DNA of 64,000 nt from Leifsonia tongyongensis (GCF_010686705.1 NZ_JAAGWY010000001.1:744001-808000), one strand, 5' to 3'; positions 24,362 through 33,080 are shown, counted from the first letter of the stretch. Program-made: numbers and translations. Notes: generated by a model from the letters alone, not told the origin.

Positions 24362-26118
24362 GATGCCTCTTCGATGATCTCGACGCTTCTGGACGAAGCC
24401 AGCAGCTCCTTGGTGTACTGCTCCTTCGGCGATTCGAAGAGATCATCCACCTTGGCTTCCTCCACGATTCGTCCGTCGCGCATCACGCTGACGACATCGC
24501 AGAGGTCGGCGACCACTCCCAGGTTGTGGGTGACCTGGATCATCGCCAGCCCGCGCTCCCGGCTGAGTTCCCGAAGGAGTTCCAGCACCTCGGCCTGCAC
24601 GGTGACGTCCAGGGCGGTCGTGGCTTCATCGGCAACGATGATCTCCGGGTCGGCCGCGACGGCGCCGCAGATCAGAACGCGTTGGGCCATGCCGCCGGAG
24701 ATCTCGTGGGGGAACATCTTGAATACCTGCTCGGGTTCCCTGATCCCGACGCGCGCCAGCAGTGCGAGCAGTTGTCTCCGCGCCTCCACTTTCGAGATCT
24801 TCTTCACCGCGCGCAGCCCGTAGGTCAACTGCGCCCCAATGGTGAATGACGGATCGAGGTTCGACATCGGCTCCTGGGGCACATACCCGATCCGGCGGCC
24901 GCGGGCTTGGACAAGCCGTTTGGGGTCAGCAAGAAGATCTTCGCCGTCCAGCCAGATGCTGCCGCCGAGCGTTACCGCTTCCTTCGGCAGAATCCCGAGG
25001 GTAGAGAAGGCGATCTGCGATTTCCCGGAACCGGATTCGCCGACGAGGCCATGTATCTCGCCCTTACGGACGACGAGGTCCACGCCGTGGACGACCTCCT
25101 GAATGTGTCCGTCGCTCTCCGGGTAGCCGACGCGGAGGCCGCGCACTGCGATCGCGTAGTCCCCCCTGGGGACAGCTCGGACGGATGGCTCTGACCTGTC
25201 TACGGCGTGCCGGCGTTGGCGAACCGTGAGGGGTTTCACGCCTGTGGACTGGAGTTCGTCGCGGAGCACGTTTCCTAGAAGCACCAGGCAGAGAATGGTG
25301 AGGCTGATCAGCAGCGCCGGCCACCATACCCCGATCGGGTTGTTGTAGATGTTGTTGAAGGCGTCCTGCATGACCGTTCCCCACGACGGCTGACTCGGGT
25401 TACCGAGCCCGAGGAAATCGACACCTGCCTGGATGCCGATGCCTGCCGCGATGATGAACGCGCTCTGGATGATGACCGGGCCGCGGACCGCCCAGAGTAC
25501 ATGTCGACCGATGATCCTGGTGTTCGAGAGACCGACTACCCTGGCAGCATCGACGTAAAGCTCTCCTCTCACGCCGACGACCACGGCGCGGACGAGTCTG
25601 AAATAGGTGGGCGCGACGAGGATGCCGAACACGGCCATCGCCGCCGGGATGTTCGGACCGGTGAGGGTGTAAAGGGCGATCAGCAGGACGATGCCGGGCA
25701 ATGACATGATGACGTCGGTGAAGAAGTTGCCGACCGCCTCAAGTCGGCCGCGGAAGAAGCCTGCGAGCAGGCCGCCGGTGACTCCGATCGCGACGGAGAC
25801 AATCAGGACGATCAGCGCGCCGATGATGGTGGGCTGTGTTCCCCAGACCAGACGCGAGAAGACGTCTCGTCCCGACTGGTCGGCGCCAAGGAGATGGCCG
25901 GGTGAGAACGGCGGCGCGTTCACGGCGTTCAGGTCGGTGACATTCGGCGGGGCCGGGGCGATCAACGGAGCGAAGACACCGAGGATCACGACGAAGAGAA
26001 GGAACAGCATCGTGATCGCGCCCAGCGGGTTCATGATCAGACGAACGACAAGTGGCTTACGTCGCCGGGGCTGCGGCCGCACGGCGCGGACGGAGGCCGT
26101 GGTGGGTCGAAGGCTCAT
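24358..26118 (-). CDS. Fused ABC permease and ATPase, DppC-DppD type
   Basis: This is a natural fusion of 586 residues. Residues about 25-290 form a DppC-like permease (N-terminal membrane segment AITMLFLLFVVILGVFAPLI, then HLLGADQSGRDVFSRLVWG and five more segments, with an EAA-like loop around GELYVDAARVVGLSNTRI). After a linker (about 291-325), residues about 326-586 are a DppD-like ATPase: Walker A GESGSGKSQ with an unusual final Gln in place of Ser/Thr plus IAFSTLG, signature ISGGMAQRVLICGAV, Walker B IIVADEATT. Such fusions occur in actinobacteria. Four-base overlaps with both neighbouring genes give tight coupling. Confidence 0.92.
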   Translation of the reverse strand: MSLRPTTASVRAVRPQPRRRKPLVVRLIMNPLGAITMLFLLFVVILGVFAPLIAPAPPNVTDLNAVNAPPFSPGHLLGADQSGRDVFSRLVWGTQPTIIGALIVLIVSVAIGVTGGLLAGFFRGRLEAVGNFFTDVIMSLPGIVLLIALYTLTGPNIPAAMAVFGILVAPTYFRLVRAVVVGVRGELYVDAARVVGLSNTRIIGRHVLWAVRGPVIIQSAFIIAAGIGIQAGVDFLGLGNPSQPSWGTVMQDAFNNIYNNPIGVWWPALLISLTILCLVLLGNVLRDELQSTGVKPLTVRQRRHAVDRSEPSVRAVPRGDYAIAVRGLRVGYPESDGHIQEVVHGVDLVVRKGEIHGLVGESGSGKSQIAFSTLGILPKEAVTLGGSIWLDGEDLLADPKRLVQARGRRIGYVPQEPMSNLDPSFTIGAQLTYGLRAVKKISKVEARRQLLALLARVGIREPEQVFKMFPHEISGGMAQRVLICGAVAADPEIIVADEATTALDVTVQAEVLELLRELSRERGLAMIQVTHNLGVVADLCDVVSVMRDGRIVEEAKVDDLFESPKEQYTKELLASSRSVEIIEEAS

Positions 26119-27059
26119 CGTGTCCTCGCTTTCGGGTTGAGGGCAATGTTGGCGAGGTCGCCGAGAAGGTTGACGATGAGGACGAAGACGATGGTGACGA
26201 GCACGATGCCCATCACGATCGGTACATCTCCTTGCTGGGCAGATGTGTTGGCAAGCTGGCCGATACCGGGCAGAGCAAAGATCTGTTCGACGAAGACTGC
26301 GCCTCCGAGAAGAGCGATGGTCTGAAGGCTGAGGACCGTCAGTCCGGGGCCGGACGCGTTGCGGAGAACGTGCCGGAAGAGGAGGGGGCCTTCAGAAATC
26401 CCTCGAGCGCGCAGGGTTCGAACGAAGTCCTTTCCCTGCACATCGAGGACGGCGCCACGGATCTGCGTCGCCGCGCTGGCGACCGAGCCGATCAGGAGGG
26501 CTGCGACTGGAAGCGTGATGGAGTGGAGCCAACCTGCCGGATCATCCGCGAGTGAAATGTAGCCAGTGGCTGGGAAGAGCGGAATCGCTATGGCGAAGGA
26601 GAAGACGAGAACAACGCCGATGATGAACGCCGGGACCGCCGCACCCAGAACGGTCAGAAACTGCACGACCCGATCGATCCAGCCACCAAAGATTGCTGCT
26701 GCGACGCCGATCACGACGCTCAGTAGGAGGGTGAGGATCAGCGTTCCGAGGACGAGTGAGAGGGTCACCGGGACCCGGGTCGCAAGCGCATCGTTCACGG
26801 ACTGTCCCGTGAAGTACGAATGACCCAGGTCACCGGTGACGACTCCGAGGAGCCACTTTCCGTACTGGACGAAGAGGGGCTGATCGAGACCCAGTTTGAC
26901 AATCTCACGCTGAACGTCGGACTCCGTCGCACTGAGGCCCAGCACACCACGGGCAATGCCCTCGGCATTTCCGAACATCAGGCAGAAGGTGACGAACGTG
27001 ACCACGAGCAGCACAGCCACTGCTCGTGCCAGCTTCTTGAGAATGGGGATTGTCAACAT
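26115..27059 (-). CDS. ABC transporter permease, DppB/OppB type
   Basis: The 314-residue permease has six predicted membrane segments, the family start IPILKKLARAVAVLLVVTFV, the periplasmic loop LGLDQPLFVQYGKWLLGVVTGDLGHS, and the cytoplasmic loop VQGKDFVRTLRARGISEG that contacts the ATPases. It forms the heterodimeric channel with the DppC half of the fused protein. It lies 21 bases downstream of the binding-protein gene and overlaps the fusion gene by four bases. Confidence 0.93.
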   Translation of the reverse strand: MLTIPILKKLARAVAVLLVVTFVTFCLMFGNAEGIARGVLGLSATESDVQREIVKLGLDQPLFVQYGKWLLGVVTGDLGHSYFTGQSVNDALATRVPVTLSLVLGTLILTLLLSVVIGVAAAIFGGWIDRVVQFLTVLGAAVPAFIIGVVLVFSFAIAIPLFPATGYISLADDPAGWLHSITLPVAALLIGSVASAATQIRGAVLDVQGKDFVRTLRARGISEGPLLFRHVLRNASGPGLTVLSLQTIALLGGAVFVEQIFALPGIGQLANTSAQQGDVPIVMGIVLVTIVFVLIVNLLGDLANIALNPKARTR

Positions 27060-27080
27060 GGGACGCGAACTCTTCCGGTG

Positions 27081-28601
27081 TTACTTGAAGTCCCGCAGCA
27101 GCGGGTTGAGCGCAGCGTAGTCCGATGACGGCTGCACATTGATGTTCGAGCGGTAGGCGAAGAACAGGTCAGGGTAAGCCATCGGCACGAACCACGCCTG
27201 GTCGGAGATGTACTTGTTGATGTCCTGCTCAGCCTGCTTGCGCTGGTCACCCGAGGAGGTGTTGATCTTCGCCCAGAGCGAATCGATTGTTGCGTCCGGC
27301 TGGTGCGAGACGTTCCAGATGCCCGTGGTGAGAACGTAGTCGTTGATGTCCTCCAGCGATTCTCCGTAGTTGCCGAGAGGCCAAAGCGGCACGGGATACT
27401 TTCCGCTCAGCAGCTCCGCGTACATGTTCGGCCCAGACAGAGCCTGCTGTTCCACCTTGATGTTAATCAGCGAGAGTTGCTGTGTGACGTACGGCAGGAG
27501 CTTGTCCACACCAGAGCCCTGAATCACCGGGATGGTGAGCGTGAAGCCGCTCTCGTAGCCGGCGGACTTCATCAACGCCTTCGCCTTGTCGACATTGAAG
27601 GGATAGGGATCCGTCATTCCGTCGATGTACGCGTCGCTTCCCGGTCGAAAGATCTGAGTCGCGGGTTCGGCGTTGCCGAGGTAGAGCTTGTCGGCGACTG
27701 CCTTCTTGTCGAAGACCATGTTCATCGCACGTCGCACGTCAACGTTCCCCAGAGCCGGGATCGTCTTGCCGAGGTGGTCGGTGATCAGAAGGCGCGTCGT
27801 TTCGCCCTTCAGCGTCTGCAGCTTCAGCCCAGACGACTTGGCCTGGTTGACGGTGGAGGTTGTGATGAGTGAACCGTCGATCTGTCCGGTCTTGAGCGCA
27901 CTCAGGACAGCGGTGTCGCTGCCGAGAACCTTCACGACCAGCTTCTTGTACGGGAAGGTCTTCGCGTCCCAGTATGCGTCGTTCTTCGTGAACGAATAGA
28001 CGGAGCCCTGCGTTGTGTGGGACGTGTCGAGGACGTATGGGCCAGAGCCGACCGGCGTCTTGAAGTCCTTGCTCGCGAGCACCTTCGGCGTCGTGATGGG
28101 GACGTTGCAGGTGCTCAGGACGATGAGGGGATTCGCCTGCGGCCAGGTAATGCTGACGTCAGTCGCGTCGGGAGCATCGACCTTGATTCCGGCATAACGG
28201 GCTGCGCCGCCACCGTTCTTGGAAGCGAACTCGAATGTCGCCTTGACGGCTGCCGAATCCGCTGGGGTTCCATCGGAGAACTTCTGACCCGAACGCAGCT
28301 TCGCCGTAAGGGTCTTCTGGTCGTCGCTGATTTTCCAGCTTTCGGCCAAGCCCGGCAGCGGCTTACCGAACTTGTCACAACGAATCACGGTGTCCCAGAC
28401 CGCCATCATCGGGTAGTTCTGATAGGGGGGCTGGTTCGATACATCCCAGCCGGTGATGTCCTGGGTCATACCCAGCGTGAGGGTGGCCTTCGACGCATTG
28501 GACGAAGAATTCGTCCCGGACGTGCAGCCGCTGAGTGCAACCGCTGTGATGAGGACCGGGACCGATAGGGCGAAAAGCGCTCGCCGTCGGGTGCTTCGCA
28601 T
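27081..28601 (-). CDS. Solute-binding lipoprotein, family 5 (Dpp/Opp-like)
   Basis: The 506-residue lipoprotein has a signal peptide ending in the lipobox LSGC (Cys at about 25). The SBP_bac_5 fold follows (NYPMMAVWDTVIRCDKFGKPLPGLAESW; later FRPGSDAYIDGMTDPYPFNVDKAKALMKSAGY). It should capture the ligand outside the membrane for the DppB/DppCD/DppF complex. The frame remains open to 28688, but AAAGGAG before ATG 28601 and the signal-peptide position decide the start. First gene of the operon, 136 bases downstream of a TTGCGCAA site; an oligosaccharide ligand is inferred from the GH neighbours. Confidence 0.92.
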   Translation of the reverse strand: MRSTRRRALFALSVPVLITAVALSGCTSGTNSSSNASKATLTLGMTQDITGWDVSNQPPYQNYPMMAVWDTVIRCDKFGKPLPGLAESWKISDDQKTLTAKLRSGQKFSDGTPADSAAVKATFEFASKNGGGAARYAGIKVDAPDATDVSITWPQANPLIVLSTCNVPITTPKVLASKDFKTPVGSGPYVLDTSHTTQGSVYSFTKNDAYWDAKTFPYKKLVVKVLGSDTAVLSALKTGQIDGSLITTSTVNQAKSSGLKLQTLKGETTRLLITDHLGKTIPALGNVDVRRAMNMVFDKKAVADKLYLGNAEPATQIFRPGSDAYIDGMTDPYPFNVDKAKALMKSAGYESGFTLTIPVIQGSGVDKLLPYVTQQLSLINIKVEQQALSGPNMYAELLSGKYPVPLWPLGNYGESLEDINDYVLTTGIWNVSHQPDATIDSLWAKINTSSGDQRKQAEQDINKYISDQAWFVPMAYPDLFFAYRSNINVQPSSDYAALNPLLRDFK

Positions 28602-28736
28602 TGCAACTCCTTTGTTGGTGGTGGGGCAGCCGGTGGTCAGTGCGGGTTTCACTTGCCGTGGGGGATTCCGGCGTGCATCGTTATCCACGTCGAACCTAGG
28701 TAGCCCATGTTAGGCGCGCAATCAAAGCGGGTATTT

Positions 28737-28744
28737 TTGCGCAA
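28737..28744. promoter_or_regulatory. TTGCGCAA operator between binding-protein and second lacI genes
   Basis: On the minus strand it reads CATGTTTGCGCAAAAATA, matching the consensus of the other copies in the direction of the ABC operon. It lies between the divergent starts at 28601 and 28798 and could serve both. Confidence 0.65.
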
Positions 28745-28797
28745 ACATGTCTCGATTTGGTTACATTGTTCACGCGAGTAACCTCGGCTAGCGTCAG

Positions 28798-29859
28798 ATG
28801 ACCATGACCCCTTCAACTCCGAACAACGGCCCAACGGGTGACCGCGCGCAGCGTCGACGAACTACGATCCATGATGTCGCGCTATCGGCAGGGGTTTCAG
28901 CTTCTGCGGTCTCAAAGGTGATTCGCTCTGCGGCAGGAGTGAGTCCGCAGATGCGCGAGCGGGTGACTCAGACGATCGCGGACCTGAATTATCGGCCGCA
29001 CGCAGGTGCACGCGGGATGCGTGGAACATCATTCACCGTCGGGGTGATGGTCACGGACTTCTCCTCGCCGTTTCATCCGGAAGTCGCGGAAGGGATCAGC
29101 AACCAGCTTGACCAGACTCCGTTCCAGGAGATCGTCGTCCGGGGCGGAGTAGATCCGAGTCGGCAGCGCAGGAGCATCGAGGCTCTCTTTGACCGACAGG
29201 TGGACGGGCTGATCGTCATCGCACCGTGGACGCCCCAGGAATGGCTCGAAGATCTGGGCCGCGAAATTCCCACTGTCGTCGTTGCACGCCACGGCGCTCC
29301 TCGGCACTTCGACACAGTTGTCAGCGACGACAATCTCGGAGCTCGGCTGATGGTCGACCATCTTGTAAGTCAGGGACACACCCGAATCGCACTCACGAGC
29401 CAACCGTCAGGGGGATTACGAGGGCAGTATGTGCTGTCCCACACCGAACGCGAGCGCGGGTACGAAGAGGCGATGCGGGCGCGATCCCTCCAGCCTCAGA
29501 TCGTCCGGACTACCTATTCGGAGGAAGGCGGGTATCGCGCGGCTCGAGACCTGCTCGACCGATCCAACCGACCGACGGCCATCTTTGCGGGCGCCGACAT
29601 TGCCGCGCTCGGCGTACTCCGCGCAGTGGAGGAGGCCGGACTGCGAGTTCCCGACGAGGTCGCTGTCGCGGGCTATGACGACATCGCGGTCGCCGGCATC
29701 TCGCGCGTTGGCCTGACGACCATAGATCAGTCGGCTCGCGAGACCGGCGAGACGAGCGCCCGACTGCTCCTTGAGCGTATTGAAGGCCGTGTCGACCCCG
29801 TGCGCTACGTCATGCGGCCACAGCTTCGAGAACGTGCCACGACGATCAAGCAGCGCTAG
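28798..29859 (+). CDS. LacI family transcriptional regulator (second of three)
   Basis: The 353-residue regulator has HTH IHDVALSAGVSASAVSKVI (about 23-42), hinge LNYRPHAGARGMRG, and a full effector domain: FTVGVMVTDFSSPFHPEVAEG, IFAGADIAALGVLRAVEEAGL, VPDEVAVAGYDDIAVAGISRVGLTTI. It is divergent from the ABC operon across one TTGCGCAA site, and another copy lies 7 bases after its stop. Its recognition helix (SASAVSKVI) differs from that of the first LacI (SVSTASRAL), so whether both bind TTGCGCAA is open. ATG 28798 is the first in-frame start; GTG or ATG codons nearby cannot be excluded. Confidence 0.93.
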   Translation: MTMTPSTPNNGPTGDRAQRRRTTIHDVALSAGVSASAVSKVIRSAAGVSPQMRERVTQTIADLNYRPHAGARGMRGTSFTVGVMVTDFSSPFHPEVAEGISNQLDQTPFQEIVVRGGVDPSRQRRSIEALFDRQVDGLIVIAPWTPQEWLEDLGREIPTVVVARHGAPRHFDTVVSDDNLGARLMVDHLVSQGHTRIALTSQPSGGLRGQYVLSHTERERGYEEAMRARSLQPQIVRTTYSEEGGYRAARDLLDRSNRPTAIFAGADIAALGVLRAVEEAGLRVPDEVAVAGYDDIAVAGISRVGLTTIDQSARETGETSARLLLERIEGRVDPVRYVMRPQLRERATTIKQR

Positions 29860-29865
29860 TCGAGG

Positions 29866-29873
29866 TTGCGCAA
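29866..29873. promoter_or_regulatory. TTGCGCAA operator upstream of DUF5060/DUF4038 hydrolase
   Basis: GGTTGCGCAAAAGA lies between the lacI stop and the hydrolase start, in the same orientation as the downstream gene. It implies a promoter separate from lacI. Confidence 0.6.
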
Positions 29874-29964
29874 AAGACCACCGAACCATATGCGTTCGCG
29901 TACCGTTCCGTGACGATGGGTCATGGATCGCTTCGAGGCGGCCAACCAGTCCGAGGAGAGATCG

Positions 29965-31545
29965 TTGCGTAGCGTTGGGCCGTGGAGCACCGTCGAGTTC
30001 GAGTTCGAAAGTGATGTGGATTATGCACGCCCTTACGAGGAGGTCGACGTCATCGCTACTTTCGTCGGTCCACACGGCGAAACTTTCCGGCGATTTGCCT
30101 TTTGGAATGGCGGCCGAAGCTGGCGTTTGAGATTCGCCCCAACAGCGGCGGGCCTCTGGGCCTTCACCACGGCGGCCACGGATAGAACGAACGGCGGTCT
30201 CCACAGCGTGGCAGGCGAGCTCCTGTGCAAGGAAGGAAGTGCCGCTCCCCTCTACGAACACGGTTTCCTACGCGCTTCCGGTACTGGCACGCACCTCGAG
30301 CACGCGGATGGCACGCCATTCTTCTGGCTGGGAGACACGCACTGGCGTTTTGCATGGGAGAAATGGGACCGGGCGAACAAGGCTGGTTGGTCGTCGCAGT
30401 TCCGCGACACCGTCGACCGACGCGTCAGGCAAGGTTTCACCGTCTACCAAGCGAATCTGTTGTCCTGGAACCCACCGCCCTTCTGGGACAGGCTCCTCGC
30501 CGGAGGGGAATTCGATGTGGCGTTCTTCCGTGAGGTTCTCGACCCACGGATGGAGTACATCGCGGCGAGCGGTTTGGTGAACGCGATCGGGCTGGCCTGG
30601 TACGCGGCCGTCGACGGTCATCCATCGGCGATGGTTCGCTTAGCGCGCTATGTCGTTGCCCGCTATGGGTCGTACCCGCTTGTCTGGACTCTGGGTGGCG
30701 AGGTGGCCGGATATGAACCCGCGACGCGTGCGCAGCGTCTCGCGGCCTGGCGTGACGTCGCACTGGCAATCCAACGCGATGACGACTACCGGCACCCGAT
30801 CACTGCTCACCTAACTTGCGAACGGCCGATGCCGGCCGAGTTTCAAAACGAAGAATGGTTGACCTTCACGCTCAGCCAGCTCGGTCATGGAGACCTCGAC
30901 ATGAGCTCCGAGCACTGGACAGATCACCTTGCCGCGCATCCGGGCAAGCCCCTCATCGAAGGGGAAAGCTTTTACGAAGGCCTGACCAGCGTCGAACCAA
31001 ATGGGCGACGGCCGGTGACGGACACGATGGTCCGGCAGGTTGCGTACCGAGCATTCCAATCGGGATGCTCTGGATACACCTATGGCGCCCAAGGATCTTG
31101 GAACGGCGCCTGGGATTCCGAATCGGGAAAGAGCATGTGGGGAGACCTCCCCTGGCACGAGGGAGTCGATCTTCCTGGAGCCGAGCAGATGGGATTCCTC
31201 AGGCGGTTCTACGAATCGGTCGATTGGACCTCGCTCTCTCCCGCGCCGGAATTGTATTCGACGGAGAGTTGGATCAACTCGACGATGTATCGGCCGCACG
31301 TTGCCTCCAACGCTACGCGCGACATAATCAGTGTGTATTTCGGCGAAACGTATCGCCACGATGACGGCGATGCTGCAGTCGAGGTCAGCGACGAGGGCAC
31401 CTATCGGGTCGAATGGTTTGATCCGCGAACGGGGACGTTTGAAAGTGTCTACGATGCCGAACGCGCCGAGAACCGAAGGCTTGGGCTTCCTTGCCCCCCG
31501 ACCCCCGGCGATTGGGCTCTTCTTATCCGCCGCAACGTCGGCTGA
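29965..31545 (+). CDS. DUF5060/DUF4038 glycoside hydrolase (apiosidase-like)
   Basis: The 526-residue intracellular protein begins with a DUF5060-like beta domain (about 5-95; SVGPWSTVEFEFE, FRRFAFWNGGRSWRLRF). It continues with a DUF4038 (GH140/apiosidase-like) TIM barrel opening FLRASGTGTHLEHADGTPFFWLGD; candidate catalytic residues are in WTLGGEVAGYEP and PLIEGESFYEG. A small C-terminal beta domain (YRVEWFDPRTGTFESV) closes it. GH140 removes apiose from rhamnogalacturonan II, but the clan is broader. GAGGAGAG at 29953-29960 points to TTG 29965 rather than the upstream ATG 29923. It is the second enzyme of this clan in the island. Confidence 0.8.
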   Translation: MRSVGPWSTVEFEFESDVDYARPYEEVDVIATFVGPHGETFRRFAFWNGGRSWRLRFAPTAAGLWAFTTAATDRTNGGLHSVAGELLCKEGSAAPLYEHGFLRASGTGTHLEHADGTPFFWLGDTHWRFAWEKWDRANKAGWSSQFRDTVDRRVRQGFTVYQANLLSWNPPPFWDRLLAGGEFDVAFFREVLDPRMEYIAASGLVNAIGLAWYAAVDGHPSAMVRLARYVVARYGSYPLVWTLGGEVAGYEPATRAQRLAAWRDVALAIQRDDDYRHPITAHLTCERPMPAEFQNEEWLTFTLSQLGHGDLDMSSEHWTDHLAAHPGKPLIEGESFYEGLTSVEPNGRRPVTDTMVRQVAYRAFQSGCSGYTYGAQGSWNGAWDSESGKSMWGDLPWHEGVDLPGAEQMGFLRRFYESVDWTSLSPAPELYSTESWINSTMYRPHVASNATRDIISVYFGETYRHDDGDAAVEVSDEGTYRVEWFDPRTGTFESVYDAERAENRRLGLPCPPTPGDWALLIRRNVG

Positions 31546-31622
31546 CACGACGTACTTGAGGAGTTCCAGTCGAACCCAGCAGTGCTGCGGGCATTCGCAG
31601 CACCGATCACTTCGCTCGGGGG

Positions 31623-31630
31623 TTGCGCAA
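31623..31630. promoter_or_regulatory. TTGCGCAA operator upstream of the esterase gene
   Basis: GGTTGCGCAATTTCC is the most divergent copy outside the core: AAT follows instead of AAA. It lies 104 bases before the esterase start at 31734 and after the hydrolase stop. Confidence 0.55.
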
Positions 31631-31733
31631 TTTCCATTGAGGACGTCGAGGGCCCGGTAGCCCCCGGATATGTTCAATAAAGAGACTGCAGCGAGCGCAG
31701 ACAGTACGACACGAAGTCGCGAAGGAGCACACT

Positions 31734-32714
31734 ATGCCCCCGTTCATACCACCAGAATTCGACCGGGAGCTTCACGCTGCGCTCGATTCAAGCCACATTG
31801 CTCCGACGATCACCGCGGAGATGATCCCTGCACTCCGACTGGAGTCCGCCGGAGGCCAGTCCACTGACGAGTTCTTGGCTGAGACCGGCTTGACCCGGCA
31901 CGATGTAGTCATCGATGGACATCAGGGTGACCAGATCGTCGTGAGCGTGATCAAAGCGAAAGCTCATACTGGGTTCGGGCCAGGGATCCTCAACATTCAT
32001 GGAGGAGGCATGATCACAGGTACCCGGTTCGACGGACTTGAACAGGTTGCACCCTGGATTGTCACGTACGGAGCGGTAGTCGTCACCGTTGAGTATCGCC
32101 TTGCGCCCGAATTTCCTGACCCGTATCCCGTTGAAGACTGCTACGCAGCATTGCATTGGACTGCCGATAACGCTGCGAACCTAGGCATAGATTCTAAGCG
32201 GTTGCTCATTATGGGCGGGAGCGCAGGTGGGGGACTCGCTGCCGGAACCACCCTTCTTGCCCGTGACCGCAGGGGTCCCGTTCTGACCGGACAAGTTCTA
32301 CTGTGTCCGATGATCGACGACCGAGACCTCACGATTTCAGCACATCAGATCGACGGAATCGGAGTGTGGGACCGCGGGTCAAACCGAGTTGGTTGGGACG
32401 CCCTGCTGGGCAGCCGCTGTGGATCGGACGATGTATCGATCTATGCGGCACCTGCGCGCGCGTCGGACCTGTCGGGACTCCCTCCCACCTACATCGACGT
32501 GGGTAGTGCAGAAGTTTTTCGAGATGAGGTCATTTCCTACGCGTCCCGTATCTGGGAAGCCGGGGGGTCAGCTGAACTGCACGTATGGTCGGGCGGATTC
32601 CACGGATTCGAAGTGATCGCTCCCCAAGCCGCAGTTACCCGTGCCTCGGTCGCGGCGCGAAATAGTTGGGTTGATCGTCTGTTGCGAGGCAACGTCGCCG
32701 AATCGGCGGGGTAA
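31734..32714 (+). CDS. Alpha/beta hydrolase, hormone-sensitive-lipase family (acetyl-esterase-like)
   Basis: The 326-residue protein has the HSL oxyanion motif NIHGGGMITG (about 82-91), the nucleophile elbow GGSAGGGLAAG in place of the usual GDSAGG, SAEVFRDEV for the catalytic acid region, and a late SGGFHGFEV for the catalytic His. It lacks a signal peptide. In this locus it plausibly removes acetyl or other acyl groups from imported oligosaccharides, a frequent partner of xylan and pectin enzymes. AAGGAG precedes ATG 31734. It is the last intact gene of the island. Confidence 0.88.
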   Translation: MPPFIPPEFDRELHAALDSSHIAPTITAEMIPALRLESAGGQSTDEFLAETGLTRHDVVIDGHQGDQIVVSVIKAKAHTGFGPGILNIHGGGMITGTRFDGLEQVAPWIVTYGAVVVTVEYRLAPEFPDPYPVEDCYAALHWTADNAANLGIDSKRLLIMGGSAGGGLAAGTTLLARDRRGPVLTGQVLLCPMIDDRDLTISAHQIDGIGVWDRGSNRVGWDALLGSRCGSDDVSIYAAPARASDLSGLPPTYIDVGSAEVFRDEVISYASRIWEAGGSAELHVWSGGFHGFEVIAPQAAVTRASVAARNSWVDRLLRGNVAESAG

Positions 32715-32813
32715 TCGACCCACGCCGTTCGCGCTACGGCGGGCCCTTACGCCCTGGCCGGCGCGGCCCCTGGGCCCAGGTGCAACCGCGCGTTCGCGGG
32801 TGCATTGTGATGT

Positions 32814-33080
32814 CTCAAGACATTGTGAACGGCTGAACCCCCGGTTTGTGGGGTTCAGCCGTTTTCACTTTGGGTTGGTAGCTTTGTTTCGGGTCGATTC
32901 GGTAGTCGCCGAGGACGGTGCCGTCGAGGCTGATGATGGTCGCCTCATGGCTGTGGATCAGGATGATGATCTCGGTTCTGGCGTGGTGTCGGCCGACCCG
33001 AGGTGGAGCATCCGGTTGCCGTAGCGGAGTGAGACTTTCCCGCCGGGGTCGATGGTGTCGTAGCGGAGCGTCCTGAAACC
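32814..33080 (-). pseudogene. IS481-type transposase, C-terminal remnant with frameshift
   Basis: In the 414-base gap 32715-33128, the minus strand encodes RTLRYDTIDPGGKVSLRYGN and RMLHLG, then after a one-base loss continues in another frame as VGRHHARTEIIILIHSHEA and LGDYRIDPKQSYQP, stopping at 32814. This matches the conserved C-terminus of IS481 family transposases (the RYD..D..G.V.LRY, H.G.GR, DP...YQP pattern). The N-terminal integrase core is missing. TGTCTCAAGACATTGTGAAC at 32812-32831 could be what remains of an IS end. The remnant marks an old insertion or recombination event. Confidence 0.72.
32830..32861. terminator. Strong hairpin with T-run
   Basis: CGGCTGAACCCC (32830-32841) pairs perfectly with GGGGTTCAGCCG (32850-32861) around 8 bases, followed on the plus strand by TTTT. 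It is a classic rho-independent shape, 116 bases past the esterase stop. It overlaps the last codons of the transposase remnant, so it probably came with the IS. Confidence 0.7.

Noticed and set aside
12304-33080. An integrase or transposase that could mobilise the glycan island
   Set aside because: No intact recombinase gene is present; only the IS481 tail remnant was found.
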